This document shows, in pieces, positions 1 to 9,418 of a DNA stretch of 64,000 bases (positions within the stretch are counted from its first letter, which is position 1; the number at the start of each line of letters is the position of its first letter). Source of the stretch: Rhabdophis nuchalis (Eukaryota > Chordata > Lepidosauria > Squamata > Natricidae); contig CM077643.1 in assembly GCA_039707465.1 (NCBI GenBank), positions 42,868,105-42,932,104 on the forward strand, written 5' to 3'. The notes below the pieces were generated by a model. That model did not search any database. It was not told the DNA's origin and worked only from the letters and a program-made list of their open reading frames with translations. The position numbers and the translations under genes were made by a program.

Positions 1-1194
1 AACAAACTCTGGTATTTTTTATTCTGAACGTTTTACAAAATGTTTTAATTTATCTTTTAATTGTAATTGCTGTTTTTTTGCTGTAACTTTCCTTGAGGTT
101 GTTTTTTTTAACAGCCTGGTAAAAAAAAGAAAGATTGATGAAAATCAGACCAATGAGAATCAGGACATTTTAGGTTGACATTCTGCTTGCAATGTTTATG
201 TCGTCTTGTAGTAAACAGTGAAGGAAGCTATCATTATTGATAACTAAGAGTGGTGAGTCCTGTTATTGTGCCTCAGCACAAATGGAAATGTCTCTTGTGA
301 TATTTGGTGTGGTCTCAAAGAAGGTGGAAACCTTCTATGGCTACCAATCATTTAAGAAATAAGTAATCTGAGTTTGCAGAAGAATGATATGGTCTTCTTC
401 TAGAGCCAGAGATGAAAGTCACAATGTCTTTTGCAGAGGGGAGCCACTTGAGAATGGACACAAATCCTGCATTCTTTTCTTAGGGACTGTAACACCAACT
501 TTACCTGTGCTGTCAAATTTGGAAGCACAATTGCCAAAAGAAATGGCAGCATAATTTCACTTCTGATCAACAAAATCACTGTAGACACCTCTGTAGAGTC
601 AGTCCCTGGGAGATCTTCTTTCTGACAGCTTGAACCCTTCTCTAGTCTTTATTCAAAACTTGATTTTGAATGTGAAGGACCAAGGTCCAAGGTCTGGCAT
701 ATTTTAGCCTGTCATTGTCCAATGGAACTGGATATTCCTCAAGGTAGAAGCCTTCCTTTCTGTCTTTCTGGAAGTTGCTGTCATCATATTTTTCATGCTT
801 AGAATTCAGTTCATGCTTGTCTGTCAGTGGTTGGCAACAAGAAAGGAAGGGAAAGACCTCAGGTGAATTTATTAAGCTGCTTCTCTTTTGCATAGTGAAT
901 GAATGCTGTGCCCCAACAGAAGCTTAATAATGCCATAAAATTAGACACAACTCTGCCCAGAGGTACTGAACAGTGTTATAAAATTACCAGGGAGTCGAAA
1001 CTGATGCCACTTAACTGCCTGACACAAGACTCTCAATACATTAATTGCATACTATTATATATTCAATTGAGACTACTGCATAACCCATGCCACTGGATAC
1101 ACTTCCCTTGCTTCTTCATTTTAGGATGATACAATACATGACATTCCACTCACCAGCCTTATATTAGCTTATTAAGTAATAAACTTAATAAACT
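1..1194. other. No recognised feature
   Basis: AT-rich sequence. Only short chance reading frames are present and I recognise no repeat family, RNA gene or exon. Confidence 0.5.
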
Positions 1195-1452
1195 TAGCGG
1201 TTTTCCCCAAAAATAAGACACAGTCTTATTTTCTTTTGATCTCTGAATTAACCTCTTGGTCTTACTTTCGGGGAGGTCTTATTATATTTGAAGTTCAGGA
1301 GGCGGCTAGCATGGTCACTTCATAGCTACTACTGGGTTGCAATATTTTCAAGGAGGGCTTATTTTCAGGGGTGGGTTTATTTTAGCGTATGCACTCAAAA
1401 GCCCGATTGGGCTTATTATCCAGGAAAGTCTTATTTTCAGAGAAACAGGGTA
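1195..1452. mobile_element. Nonautonomous TIR DNA transposon, TA-flanked
   Basis: The left end reads GGTTTTCCCCAAAAATAAGAC and the right end GTCTTATTTTCAGAGAAAC, an inverted pair, with TA at both outer edges. Internal GTCTTATT and GGCTTATT motifs recur several times. No transposase is present. This matches a widespread vertebrate TIR repeat as I remember it. The superfamily is inferred from the TA flanks (Tc1/mariner-like). Confidence 0.6.
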
Positions 1453-1627
1453 CCCCGCCCCCATTACCCATATATTGTAGTCTCTCTGACTTAAATATGT
1501 TACTAGTAAATCGCTTCTTGCAACTGAAATTATTTTTTGAACGCTGAAATAACTATGCTGTCACTGAGCATAAATAATTAATGACATAGCCATGAATGAC
1601 AAGTTCCCCAAGAAGCTGCCTTTCCTT
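1453..1627. other. No recognised feature
   Basis: Short AT-rich spacer between the TIR element and the R1 fragment. Nothing is recognised. Confidence 0.4.
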
Positions 1628-2450
1628 GGAAATCATCCAGATTATGGTTGACCCAAAGGTGCTTTTTCAAGAGGCCACTGGACTTTCTTGTTTTCCTTTG
1701 AAGATGTTTTGCTTCTCATCCAAGAAGCTTCTTCAGCTCTGCCTGGATGGTGGGATGGTTCTTCAAAGAAGAACCCCGATCTCTGGCTATGGGGGGGGGA
1801 AACAGCTAGCCCCCGCAGAAAGGGCCTGCAACTTGGGTGTCCTCCTGGATTCCCGGCTGTCCTTAGATGAATATCTGACAGCCGTGGCCAGGGGGGCCTT
1901 CTATCAGGTGCACCTGATACGCCAGTTGCGCCCCTTTCTGGATCGTGGTGCCTTACAGACAGTCACTCAAGCTCTTGTCATTTCGCATCTGGACTACTGT
2001 AATGCTCTCTACATGGGGCTGCCCTTGAGATGCACCCGGAGGCTCCAGTTGGTGCAGAATGTGGCCGCGCGGGGGATTTTGGGAGTTTCAAAATACTCCC
2101 ATGTAACACCTCTCCTGTGCGAGCTGCACTGGCTGCCGGTAGCCTTCCGGGTGCGTTTCAAGGTTTTAGTGACCATCTTTAAAGCGCTCCATGGCAGTGG
2201 GCCTGGCTACTTGCAGGACCGCCTTCTACCGCATACCTCCACTCGACCTGTCCGCTCCCACAGGGAGGGCCTCCTTAGGGTGAAGTCCGCTGGACACTGC
2301 CGGCTGGCGACACCCAGGGGAAGAGCCTTCTCTGTGGCAGGCCCCGCCCTTTGGAATGACCTCCCCCCAGACCTCCGGACTATCACCGACCTTCGCCTCT
2401 TCCGCCGGACTTTAAAAACCTATTTTTTCCGTATGGCTGGCCTGCCATAG
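1596..2450 (+). pseudogene. L2 ORF2 C-terminal fragment
   Basis: A 284-codon open frame. Only the part from about 1785 is LINE-derived. The first 60 or so codons read through the R1 fragment and a G-run, so the apparent start is not a real LINE start. The LINE part carries LGVLLDSRLSLDE, then LDYCNALYMGLPLRCTRRLQ, ELHWLPVAFRVRFKVLVT and ALWNDLPPDLRTITDLRLFR, the conserved region after the RT palm. Endonuclease and the YADD catalytic box are absent, so this is a dead 5'-truncated copy despite being open. Confidence 0.8.
1628..1778 (-). repeat. Unclassified interspersed repeat R1, 3'-end fragment
   Basis: Carries the R1 signature CTTCTCATCCAAGAAGCTTC preceded by a CCAAAGGTGCTTTTTCAAGAGG segment. 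The same string occurs near 3.6, 12.6-12.8 and 61.3 kb. It is in the opposite orientation to the 2847-2912 and 3399-3690 pieces. I cannot assign it to a class. A retroelement 3' end, Penelope-like or LTR, is possible. Confidence 0.6.
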
Positions 2451-2636
2451 CTGCTACAACCATATTTTATTAGATTTGGGTTTTAAATTGATTGGCTCTT
2501 TTAGCACGGGTTAAACTGTTTAATAGTTGTTTTAAAATTTTGTAGAATTTGTACTTTTTGTATTGTTGGTTTTTAAGTCCCTGTGTGCCGCCCTGAGTCC
2601 CTCTTTTGGGAGATAGGGCGGGATATAAATCTAATA
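1785..2636 (+). mobile_element. L2-type LINE, 5'-truncated (RT C-terminus plus 3' UTR)
   Basis: This is the last third of an L2-type ORF2 followed by its 3' UTR. The 3' end has the family hallmark GTGCCGCCCTGAGTCCC and GGGCGGGATATAAAT, then an AAAT tail. Comparable 3' ends occur at 9.4, 21.5, 32.2, 33.7, 45.3, 45.7, 48.4 and 59.7 kb. Confidence 0.85.
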
Positions 2637-2692
2637 AATAAATAAATAAATAAATAAACAAACAAACAAACAAACAAATAAATAGAAAGAAA

Positions 2693-2752
<60 letters not shown>

Positions 2753-2773
2753 CAGACAGACAGACAGACAGAC

Positions 2774-2844
<71 letters not shown>

Positions 2845-2846
2845 AA
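2633..2846 (+). repeat. Compound tetranucleotide microsatellite
   Basis: The run starts as (AAAT)n from the L2 tail, then passes through (AAAC)n, (GAAA)n, (GACA)n and (GAAA)n. Frames of repeated FLSF-type or KERK-type peptides over it are microsatellite artefacts. Confidence 0.95.
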
Positions 2847-2912
2847 AACAAGTTGCAGCTTGAAAAAGCACCTTTGGGCAACCATAACCTAGATGACTGA
2901 GAATTTCCATAA
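2847..2912 (+). repeat. R1 repeat 3' end, short fragment
   Basis: Contains GAAAAAGCACCTTTGGGCAACC and TGACTGAGAATTTCC, the reverse complement of the 1628-1778 arm. It forms an inverted pair with that arm around the L2 copy. Confidence 0.6.
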
Positions 2913-2959
2913 ATATTTATTTATACACTTTGGGATGAACACCCTTTGAATGGTGTAGA

Positions 2960-3690
2960 ATTATGAATGGATTTTCAGAAAAATTGTAGACTACAAGAAC
3001 CATTTGCAGCTCATTTTGAGTGCAGACAACATCAGACTCATTCCCAACAGCCTGAGCCTATGTTCAACAGCGAAGGGACACAGGGAATAAAACATCCAGC
3101 AGAAAGCCCAGCGTCACAACACAATCCTTTCAGCAGTGGTGGCATTCAAATTTTTTTACTATCGGTTCTGTGGGTGTGGCTTGGTGGGTGTGGTGTGGCT
3201 TGGTGGACGTGGCTTGGTGGGCATGGCAGGGGAAGTTTACCGTAAAATCTCCATTCCCTCCCAATCAGCTGGGACTCGGGAGGCAGAGAATAAATGGGGG
3301 CGGGGCTAGTATTTACCAGTTTACTGAACTACTCAAAATTTCTGCTACGGTTCCCCAGAACCAATCAGAACCTGCTGAATATCACCTCTGCCTTTCAGCA
3401 GCTCCAAGAAAGCTCCACACCCATTTGCACCACTCAGGTGACCCTAAGGACCCAGACAAACCTCCAGGTGGCCTCAATGACCCTCTAAAAACATGCAAAT
3501 AATCAGCTGTCTGCAAGAAGTATAAATTCTTCCATTCCCCACCATCCAGTCGGAGCTGAAGAAGCTTCTTGGATGAGAAGCGAAATGTCTTCAAAGAAAA
3601 ACAAGAAAGTCCAGTTGCCTCTTGAAAAAGTACCTTTGGGACAACCATGTTCAGTTACCTGTATGACTGAGAATCTCCTTAGACGAAGAA
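2960..3690 (+). repeat. R1 repeat, longer copy interrupted by a hAT element
   Basis: Runs on both sides of the hAT element at 3134-3390 and ends GCTTCTTGGATGAGAAGCG ... GACTGAGAATCTCC. Unspliced frames contain a short proline-rich stretch (PDKPPGGLNDP) but nothing diagnostic. It is the longest R1 copy here and so the best starting point for classification. Confidence 0.55.
3134..3390 (+). mobile_element. Nonautonomous hAT element (family 3)
   Basis: Starts CAGTGGTGGCATTCAAA and ends GAATATCACCTCTG. It is flanked by a perfect 8-bp duplication CCTTTCAG at 3126-3133 and 3391-3398. The 8-bp duplication and CAG...CTG ends are hAT hallmarks. Copies of the family lie at 39.3, 55.4 and 59.9 kb. There is no coding capacity. 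Confidence 0.9.
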
Positions 3691-4019
3691 GACTGAAGCA
3701 TTCCTTAATATAGGGTAGCATTCAGAACAGACTCCGACAGAATCCTCTTTGATTCATTGGCCTCTAATAAGGAGGGGAGGGGAAGCACAATCAGGCTTGC
3801 AGGATTCTGATATGGTAATCTATCTCAATAAAATATAATTCAACTTTTCTAAATTTCCTGATTCGGCCTATTCCAAAGTCCTGACAGGTGTATAAGTTAG
3901 GCACTTTTTGATTAAGCATGGTTATTTGTTGTGTTGAAAGATTTTTTTTTCATCCTCTATCATCTTTTTTGGCATTCCAGTTTACTGCTTTGTTTTGTGC
4001 TCTTCTGAATACTGCATCT
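3691..4019. other. No recognised feature
   Basis: Moderately AT-rich. No family recognised. Confidence 0.4.
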
Positions 4020-4383
4020 TACTTAATTCCTCTTGTAGACAGTTGAGTTATTGCTCAATTGTGTTATTGCTCATTGTGTTCGTAGCTGAGTGGTAAGGAA
4101 TTTATCTATCATGTACATATCTGTATATATGTAAATATAAACCACTGTTAATTGTCCAAAGACTTTGTGTGCTGTATTTTGCTCAACAGGTTATTGGCCC
4201 AGTCCAGAGAGAGGGTCAAAGTGACTAGAGAGCTTAGAGCTTGCACCAGAGTAAGTGGTTGTAACTCGTGGTTAGCAGGTAGCATGGCCTCTGTCAGCAT
4301 GGTGGGAGGAGGTTTCCTGGTGTCTCGGTTGAATGAGATGAACTACCTCCCTTGGAATGTGAAGATGGAGATGTACCTATGAT
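4020..4383 (+). mobile_element. Ty1/copia-like LTR-retrotransposon fragment (LTR end and start of gag)
   Basis: The fragment has an LTR-like end TTTGCTCAACA near 4192, an adjacent PBS-like segment, and a leader. A short frame at 4284-4382 encodes LVSRLNEMNYLPWNVKMEMYL. The LNxxNYxxWxxxMxxxL pattern is diagnostic of the N-terminus of copia gag. The frame stops where the (ATAC)n array begins, so the rest of the element is lost. The LTR boundaries are uncertain; the gag motif is the firm evidence. Confidence 0.5.
4284..4382 (+). pseudogene. Copia gag N-terminus, truncated
   Basis: 32 codons from an ATG to a TGA created at the edge of the microsatellite. It carries the LN..NY..W...M...L signature of copia-type gag that binds or packages element RNA. 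A full gag would be several hundred residues. Zinc knuckle, protease, integrase and RT are absent. Confidence 0.5.
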
Positions 4384-4388
4384 TTATA

Positions 4389-4443
4389 TCATACATACAT
4401 ACATACATACATACATACATACATACATACATACATACATACA
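4389..4443 (+). repeat. (ATAC)n microsatellite
   Basis: About 13 tandem CATA/ATAC units directly after the copia gag fragment. Confidence 0.95.
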
Positions 4444-5373
4444 CTCAGCTCTCTAATTTGCCATTGTTTCCTCTGCCAATGAGGAAATCCAGGAAGCATA
4501 ACGTATTGCTGTTTCTTCTTTTCTTGTATTTTTATTCCTTTAAAGAGGTTGTTGATTGCCATTCATTGTTTGTTTTCTGGAAAAAGGTTATTTCACTCAT
4601 CAGTAATACAACTTGCATACAAGCTTGAAATGTTGATTTATAAAATGAATTTCTGGAATAGAGCAGACCCTAAAATCCCCCCAATCATTTGTGGGCAGAT
4701 ATTATTTATGTTTCAATTTCACTCAATCTCATGCTCAGTCTTCAAAAGCTACCAGGGATATCTGCAGGGCAATTTTTAAAAAGTCAAGATGGAAGCTATA
4801 CGGACATGATCATAGCCATTCCAATTCTTTGCCCTCAATTGCACAGTTGAAACTACTATTTTAATTTTCTGCTCCTGTTCGTCCACTCCAGAAAACCACC
4901 TTATTTCAATTTTTGTCCATGGTACTGCCCTTTTAAGTGTTTCATATTTATTCTATTCCAGTCATTTTTACATTCCTTTATTTGGCATTATTTTCTTTCT
5001 TTTATCTTGCTATCTCTCCTGGACATGGTTTCATTTTACCCATTTCTTCCCCTATCCCTTCATAGATTAAGCAGATAAATGTCAGTTTCTTATTATAAAT
5101 GTATTTTTTTTAATTCCATCTTCTGTATTAGAATATTTGAGCATTTCCACTGTGGAAATGTTGTTCCCTTTCTTCTCATTAGTGCTAGTATTCTTGCCAC
5201 GGTGCACCATGATTCAAATGTAAAAATCTTGTTCTCTTATCATGTATTATTAAACATTAATTTTACTATGATTAATTATATTTTTATAATTATAATAATT
5301 TTACTACAAATCACAATGTGATGCAATTAGATAGGAAGTGGAACAGAAATATAAATACATAAACCATATATAG
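4444..5373. other. No recognised feature
   Basis: Strongly AT-rich, with short chance frames. No repeat family recognised. Confidence 0.4.
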
Positions 5374-5845
5374 TACATGGCTTGAATGAAAGTAATGCCC
5401 TTATATAACCTTATATAGCCAGCTATCTTATGCATGAGAATCTTAAGTGTCTTATGTGGTTTTAGAGACATAAAAACCACTGTGATATGCACAAAGCCCA
5501 CAAATATTGTATGTCTCCCTTCAGTGATATAACCACAGACTTTACAATTGATGAGTTTGTTTCCATCTTAGCCTGTGCTAAGTCATGACTTCACACGTCT
5601 TCTGGAAAAATAAAACAAGGTGAAGACCTCCCAAATCTCTAACATAAGAGGGAACAGATATTTTAAAGTAAAATAAAAAAATATTTCTTCAAGTTAATTC
5701 TTCTGCTGCTCCTCCACATAATCACCAGTATTTGCTACATACTTTTGCCAACGATTGAGACGTTTCTTATTCTTAAGGCCAATAAATTGTATAAATAAAT
5801 AAATAAATTCCATACTCCGACACACACATACTCTTATTTTTTTAC

Positions 5846-6262
5846 AGAATATAGAATAACAGAGTTGGAAGACACCTCAGGGGTCTTCTGGTCCAACCCA
5901 CTACTCAGTCAAGCAAATGGCTTTCTAAACTGTTCTTAAATATCTCCATTGATGGAGAATCCACAGTTTTTGAAAGTAAGTCGTTCCACTGGTTAATTGT
6001 TCCCAATGTTAGAAAATTTCTCCTTAGTGCTAGGTTGGATCTCTCTTTGATAATCTACCATTCATTGCTTCTTATCCTGACTTCAGGTGCTTTGGAGAAT
6101 AAGTTGACACCTTTTTTTCTATAGCAGCCCCTCAAATATTGGAAGACTTCTATCATATCACTCCTAGTCCTTATCTTCATTAGATTAGACATACCCTGTT
6201 TTTGTAACTGTTCATCATATGTTTTAGCCTCCAGCCTCCTAATCCTGTTTGTTTCTGTTTAT
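5846..6262 (-). mobile_element. CR1 LINE 3' end, inserted in the mariner
   Basis: On the plus strand it reads AATAACAGAGTTGGAAGACACC ... TTAGCCTCCAGCCTCC, the reverse complement of the CR1 ORF2 C-terminus and short 3' UTR. The same segment is seen at 33.0-33.7 kb in better condition. It is 5'-truncated and diverged. Confidence 0.8.
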
Positions 6263-6658
6263 TGAGCCTTAATTATTTAATGTCTGTAAAAAGACAAGAT
6301 GGAATAAACAGTAAAATACAACTGAGTGACTAAGGAACTTTGCAATACTTTTACCTCTTCATTTAAGTCAAAAAGATGCCCACAAATATATTCTTCAGTT
6401 TAAGAAAAAGATAGTGGTTGCAGGGCACCAAGCTAGATTGTACTGCAAATAAGGTAAGATAATGAGGTCGAACTTTGCAATTGCCTCTTAGTTGGCTCAT
6501 GAAATCTGTGGCCTAACATTGTCATGATGCATGATACAGATAATTTCCTTCGTAGATTTCCAAACTCTGTTTAATCATTGTTTCAAAGTGTTGAATTTTG
6601 AAATCTGGCACTCTGAATTGGTATTGGCATCAGGTTCAAGAAATCCATTGGACAATGC

Positions 6659-7152
6659 CAGAGGTGTGTTCCTACAAGTTTGGCCCGGTTCGGCCAAATA
6701 GGCAGTAACTCGGCTAGACACATAACCATACCGGTTCTGTCCTGGGCGCCGCCATCTTTATTTTCTGTTTTGCACATGCGCAGAACAATCTTCATTGAAA
6801 AAATGTATTTTTTTCCTTTTGTGATTGTGTGTGCAGAGAGGTCTCAGAGATCGGCCATTTTTTGCAAAAATGGAGGCATTTTTGCCTTCCCCCACCCCTG
6901 CTGAAGTTTTCCTTGGGGGAGGGAGGACAAAACCTTTTTTTTCTTACTGGGTAGTTTGCAGACGCTCCCTTCAAGGCTGGAGCCCCCCCCCCCCGTCAAA
7001 ACTTTCACCACCATTTTGGTGGGTATGGCTTGGTGAGGGAGTCATGTGACTGAGTGTGTATGAGTGATGTCGAGTTGGCCATGCCCACTCAGTCACATGC
7101 ATCTAGCCACACCACCAAACCGGTAGTAAAAAGTTTTGAAACCCACCCCTGG
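6659..7152. mobile_element. Nonautonomous hAT element, inserted in the mariner
   Basis: Starts CAGAGGTGTGTTCC and ends CCCACCCCTGG. It is flanked by GACAATGC at 6651-6658 and 7153-7160. The interior has GGTTCGGCC near the left and an ACCGGTAGTAAAA segment near the right, shared with hAT family 3. There is no transposase. Confidence 0.8.
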
Positions 7153-7350
7153 GACAATGCCTTCTGCATCCCCCTCTCCCAAAGTAACTGTGAATTCTCT
7201 TGTCAAACCTTGGGTTTTGTTATTTTTTCTACAGGTGAAGCTCTATGTGATAGTGGAATGATGCTTTGTTTCTGAGATACAATGATGACTCCATGTTTTG
7301 TTGGCTGTGACAATGCTGTGAAGAAATTCCACACTTTCCTTCTTGTAGAG

Positions 7351-7480
7351 CAGGGGTGTCCAAACTTGGGAACTTTAAGACTTGTGGACTTCAACTCCCA
7401 GAATTCCCCAGCCAGCTATGCTGGGAATTCTGGGAGTTGAAGTCCACAAGTCTTAAAGTTCCCAAGTTTGGACATCCCTG
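7351..7480. mobile_element. Foldback hAT MITE (family 1), copy A
   Basis: A 130-bp near-perfect palindrome CAGGGGTGTCCAAACTTGG ... CCAAGTTTGGACATCCCTG. The flanking 8-bp duplication is TTGTAGAG at 7343-7350 and 7481-7488. The arms hold the core GGACTTCAACTCCCAGAATT shared by all family-1 copies. It sits in the mariner fossil. Confidence 0.95.
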
Positions 7481-7736
7481 TTGTAGAGTGACAACTGTTG
7501 GCAAATTTCAACTCTTAAAACTTTCATCTTTGCTGACAGTATACTGTATCTTGTCAGAAAGTACCCATCTTGCACCAACCTTCCAATACCGAAGAACAAT
7601 ATTGTTACCCATGTGCTATGCTTGTCTATAATTTCTCTTTAAGGGATCCATCAATTTGCCTTATTGGTTCGCCAATCTTTCTCATGCATCCTTCTCATTC
7701 TTAATCACACAAATCAGTTCACAATTCTTCTATTAT

Positions 7737-7753
7737 CCCCCCCCCCCCCCCCA
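7737..7753 (+). repeat. Poly-C run
   Basis: About 16 consecutive C within the mariner remnant. Confidence 0.95.
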
Positions 7754-8504
7754 GCAATATACAATACTCACCTCAATGCAGCTGTCACCATAAAGAATTT
7801 GTGTTTGGTGATGAATCTCAATTGAAGGCGAACTCCTTCCGTGGTCAAAAGATTAATCATGATGTGTTGCTTAAACTTCACTGATTAATATTCACTGCAG
7901 GCTTCCATTTCACAAACAATGGCAACACAACCTTTTTTTTCACAGCAACTTTCCATCAACTGAAGTGAAAGAACAGATGCTAAAGAACACATCAGAGCTT
8001 TTAGCACATCAATGCTGCCATTTGTTGATGGCTAATAACTCTGGAGACATTACTTTTCATTCAACCCGCATACATCTGAGGCATGCAAAGCAGTGATTTT
8101 TAAAATGAGTTCAAAATAAAAGTCAGAGCAAAGAACTGGTACCTTCGCTAATCAGTAAGGATGGCAAAAGAGTAACAGATGGCAAAGAAAAAGCATCAGA
8201 TAATTGTGAAGAGTTAGCTGAAGTATCAGATTTCCAGATTAAGCCTGGTAAACCAACAGGAATATCTATTCACTCTGAATATGTTTAAATCTTCATTTTC
8301 AAATGTATAGCATCATGGGATACTGAAACAACTTGTTGGTGTTGGGTTTATTTCTTAGCACTCAGAAATTCTGGAGAATGAGTGAAGTTGCAGATGACAT
8401 AAAGTGAACAAATGTCCCCATATTCGAAAAGAAGAAAGGAAAGATTCCGTGAATCTGCAGAGTAATCAATGTGATATTAATTTGTATGAAATTCGAGAGG
8501 TTCA

Positions 8505-8966
8505 TGTTAAGGGATGTCTCCATTGGGAGACAGAAAGTTGTGCAGCAGAATGCGCAGCCAGAGAAAAGTTGCTACTACACAAATAGAAACCCAGACACTG
8601 TTAGTAAAAACAATTAGCTTTACTGGTGTTGTAAAACTAAACTACTGCTTCACAAGCAGTGATAGTTAAGTGAGTCAAACAATGTTCTTAACAAACTAAC
8701 AATTGCTTACAGTCAGCAAACCACACTTCTTCCTTCTTCAAACACGGTCAATCATGGCAAAGAAGCAAGCAGATAGCAAAACAGTAAAGATATCAGCAAA
8801 TCCGGCAGAGAGACCAATTAGCAGAGAGAGCTTGCATTCTGCTGACTTCCTCTTATAAGTGGAGATAATTGCATTCTAACATTCCAACATCCTTAAAGCA
8901 ACACTGACCATTTGTCATCATGGTATTATTTATTGCCTACCCAACTCTAGGAGTCTACTCATAACA
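8505..8966 (-). mobile_element. Solo LTR with 5-bp target duplication
   Basis: Termini are TGTTAAGGG ... CATAACA (TG...CA with inverted ends). The flanking duplication is GTTCA at 8500-8504 and 8967-8971, and the CR1 reading resumes after the right copy. Minus orientation is suggested by a TATAAGAGG box near 8855 followed by an AGTAAA near 8620. The 5-bp duplication fits Ty3/gypsy or endogenous retroviruses. There is no internal region. Confidence 0.75.
8620..8858 (-). promoter_or_regulatory. Putative LTR TATA box and polyadenylation hexamer
   Basis: On the minus strand CTTATAAGAGG (near 8855) could be the U3 promoter and AGTAAA (near 8620) a variant poly-A signal. Both positions are sensible for an LTR of this length. 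Function is inferred only. Confidence 0.35.
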
Positions 8967-9418
8967 GTTCATAAAATTTATAAGCACCTTAAAAACAATG
9001 AATTGACTACCAGAAGTCGGCATGGATTAGTAAAGAATAAACTTTGTTTGAGCAGCCTTATTTTAAATCATCTAAATTCTTTAAGCAAATTGAGGATTAT
9101 TGAATAATGTATCTTGATTTCACCAAAGCATTTGACAATTCCCCCCATTACATTATAGCTAGTAATTGAGTTTAGTATGGGTAGGATGACATATCTGTTA
9201 GAGAGATCCTCAGTTTAATTGAAAACGTTTTTTTTTTCAAAAAGTTCTTATTGGTGATTCCCTATCAAGCTTAAATAAGGTATTAGAAAGGATATCCTGA
9301 GGTAAAACGTAAGTTCATTAAGCATTTTTATTAATCACCTGGAACAGGTAAGAAAGTAACCAGAAATAACTGCAATGGTCACCAGTCTTACGATCATAAA
9401 TTAAAGGAAAACAGATTT

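Larger units (their letters stand above)
5700..7930 (-). pseudogene. Mariner transposase remnant
   Basis: Read from high to low coordinates, pieces of a DDE-type mariner transposase appear in family order. First comes a YGDSCIEVS segment with the look of the N-terminal helix-turn-helix region (about 7800), then RYWKVGARWV (about 7590), then SIVTANKTWSHH (about 7300), where the first catalytic Asp of the VTGDETW box reads Asn. Next are HHDNVRP (about 6530), EAIAKF and LNEEVK (6350-6480), and last RWQKYVANTGDYVEE (5710-5770). Many frameshifts and stops are present. The protein is dead. The family assignment rests on the order and identity of these motifs. Confidence 0.7.
5376..8070 (-). mobile_element. 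Fossil mariner transposon, broken by three later insertions
   Basis: TA dinucleotides at 5374-5375 and 8071-8072 flank inverted ends. The left end is TTGAATGAAAGTAATG-like at about 5382. The right end, read on the minus strand, is GGTTGAATGAAAAGTAATG. Between them are decayed pieces of a mariner transposase, all on the minus strand and in the right order. A CR1 (5846-6262) and two hAT elements (6659-7152 and 7351-7480) sit inside, so the mariner is older than all three. Confidence 0.75.
8138..9418 (+). mobile_element. CR1 LINE reverse-transcriptase fossil, split by a solo LTR
   Basis: Decayed CR1 ORF2 on the plus strand. Before the LTR there is a TNVPIF segment (about 8415). After it come KHLKNNELTTRSRHGLVKNK (8980-9040), YLDFTKAFD (9112-9140, the RT motif with the first catalytic Asp) and a FLINHLE-like segment (about 9330). 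Stops and frameshifts are frequent. The solo LTR at 8505-8966 interrupts it exactly at a 5-bp duplication. Confidence 0.7.

Noticed and set aside
2470..2910. Long FLSF-repeat frames on the minus strand
   Set aside because: They translate the (GAAA)n/(GACA)n microsatellite and L2 tail in several overlapping frames.
7351..7480. Hairpin RNA or microRNA precursor
   Set aside because: The near-perfect palindrome is explained as a MITE with an 8-bp duplication and multiple copies.
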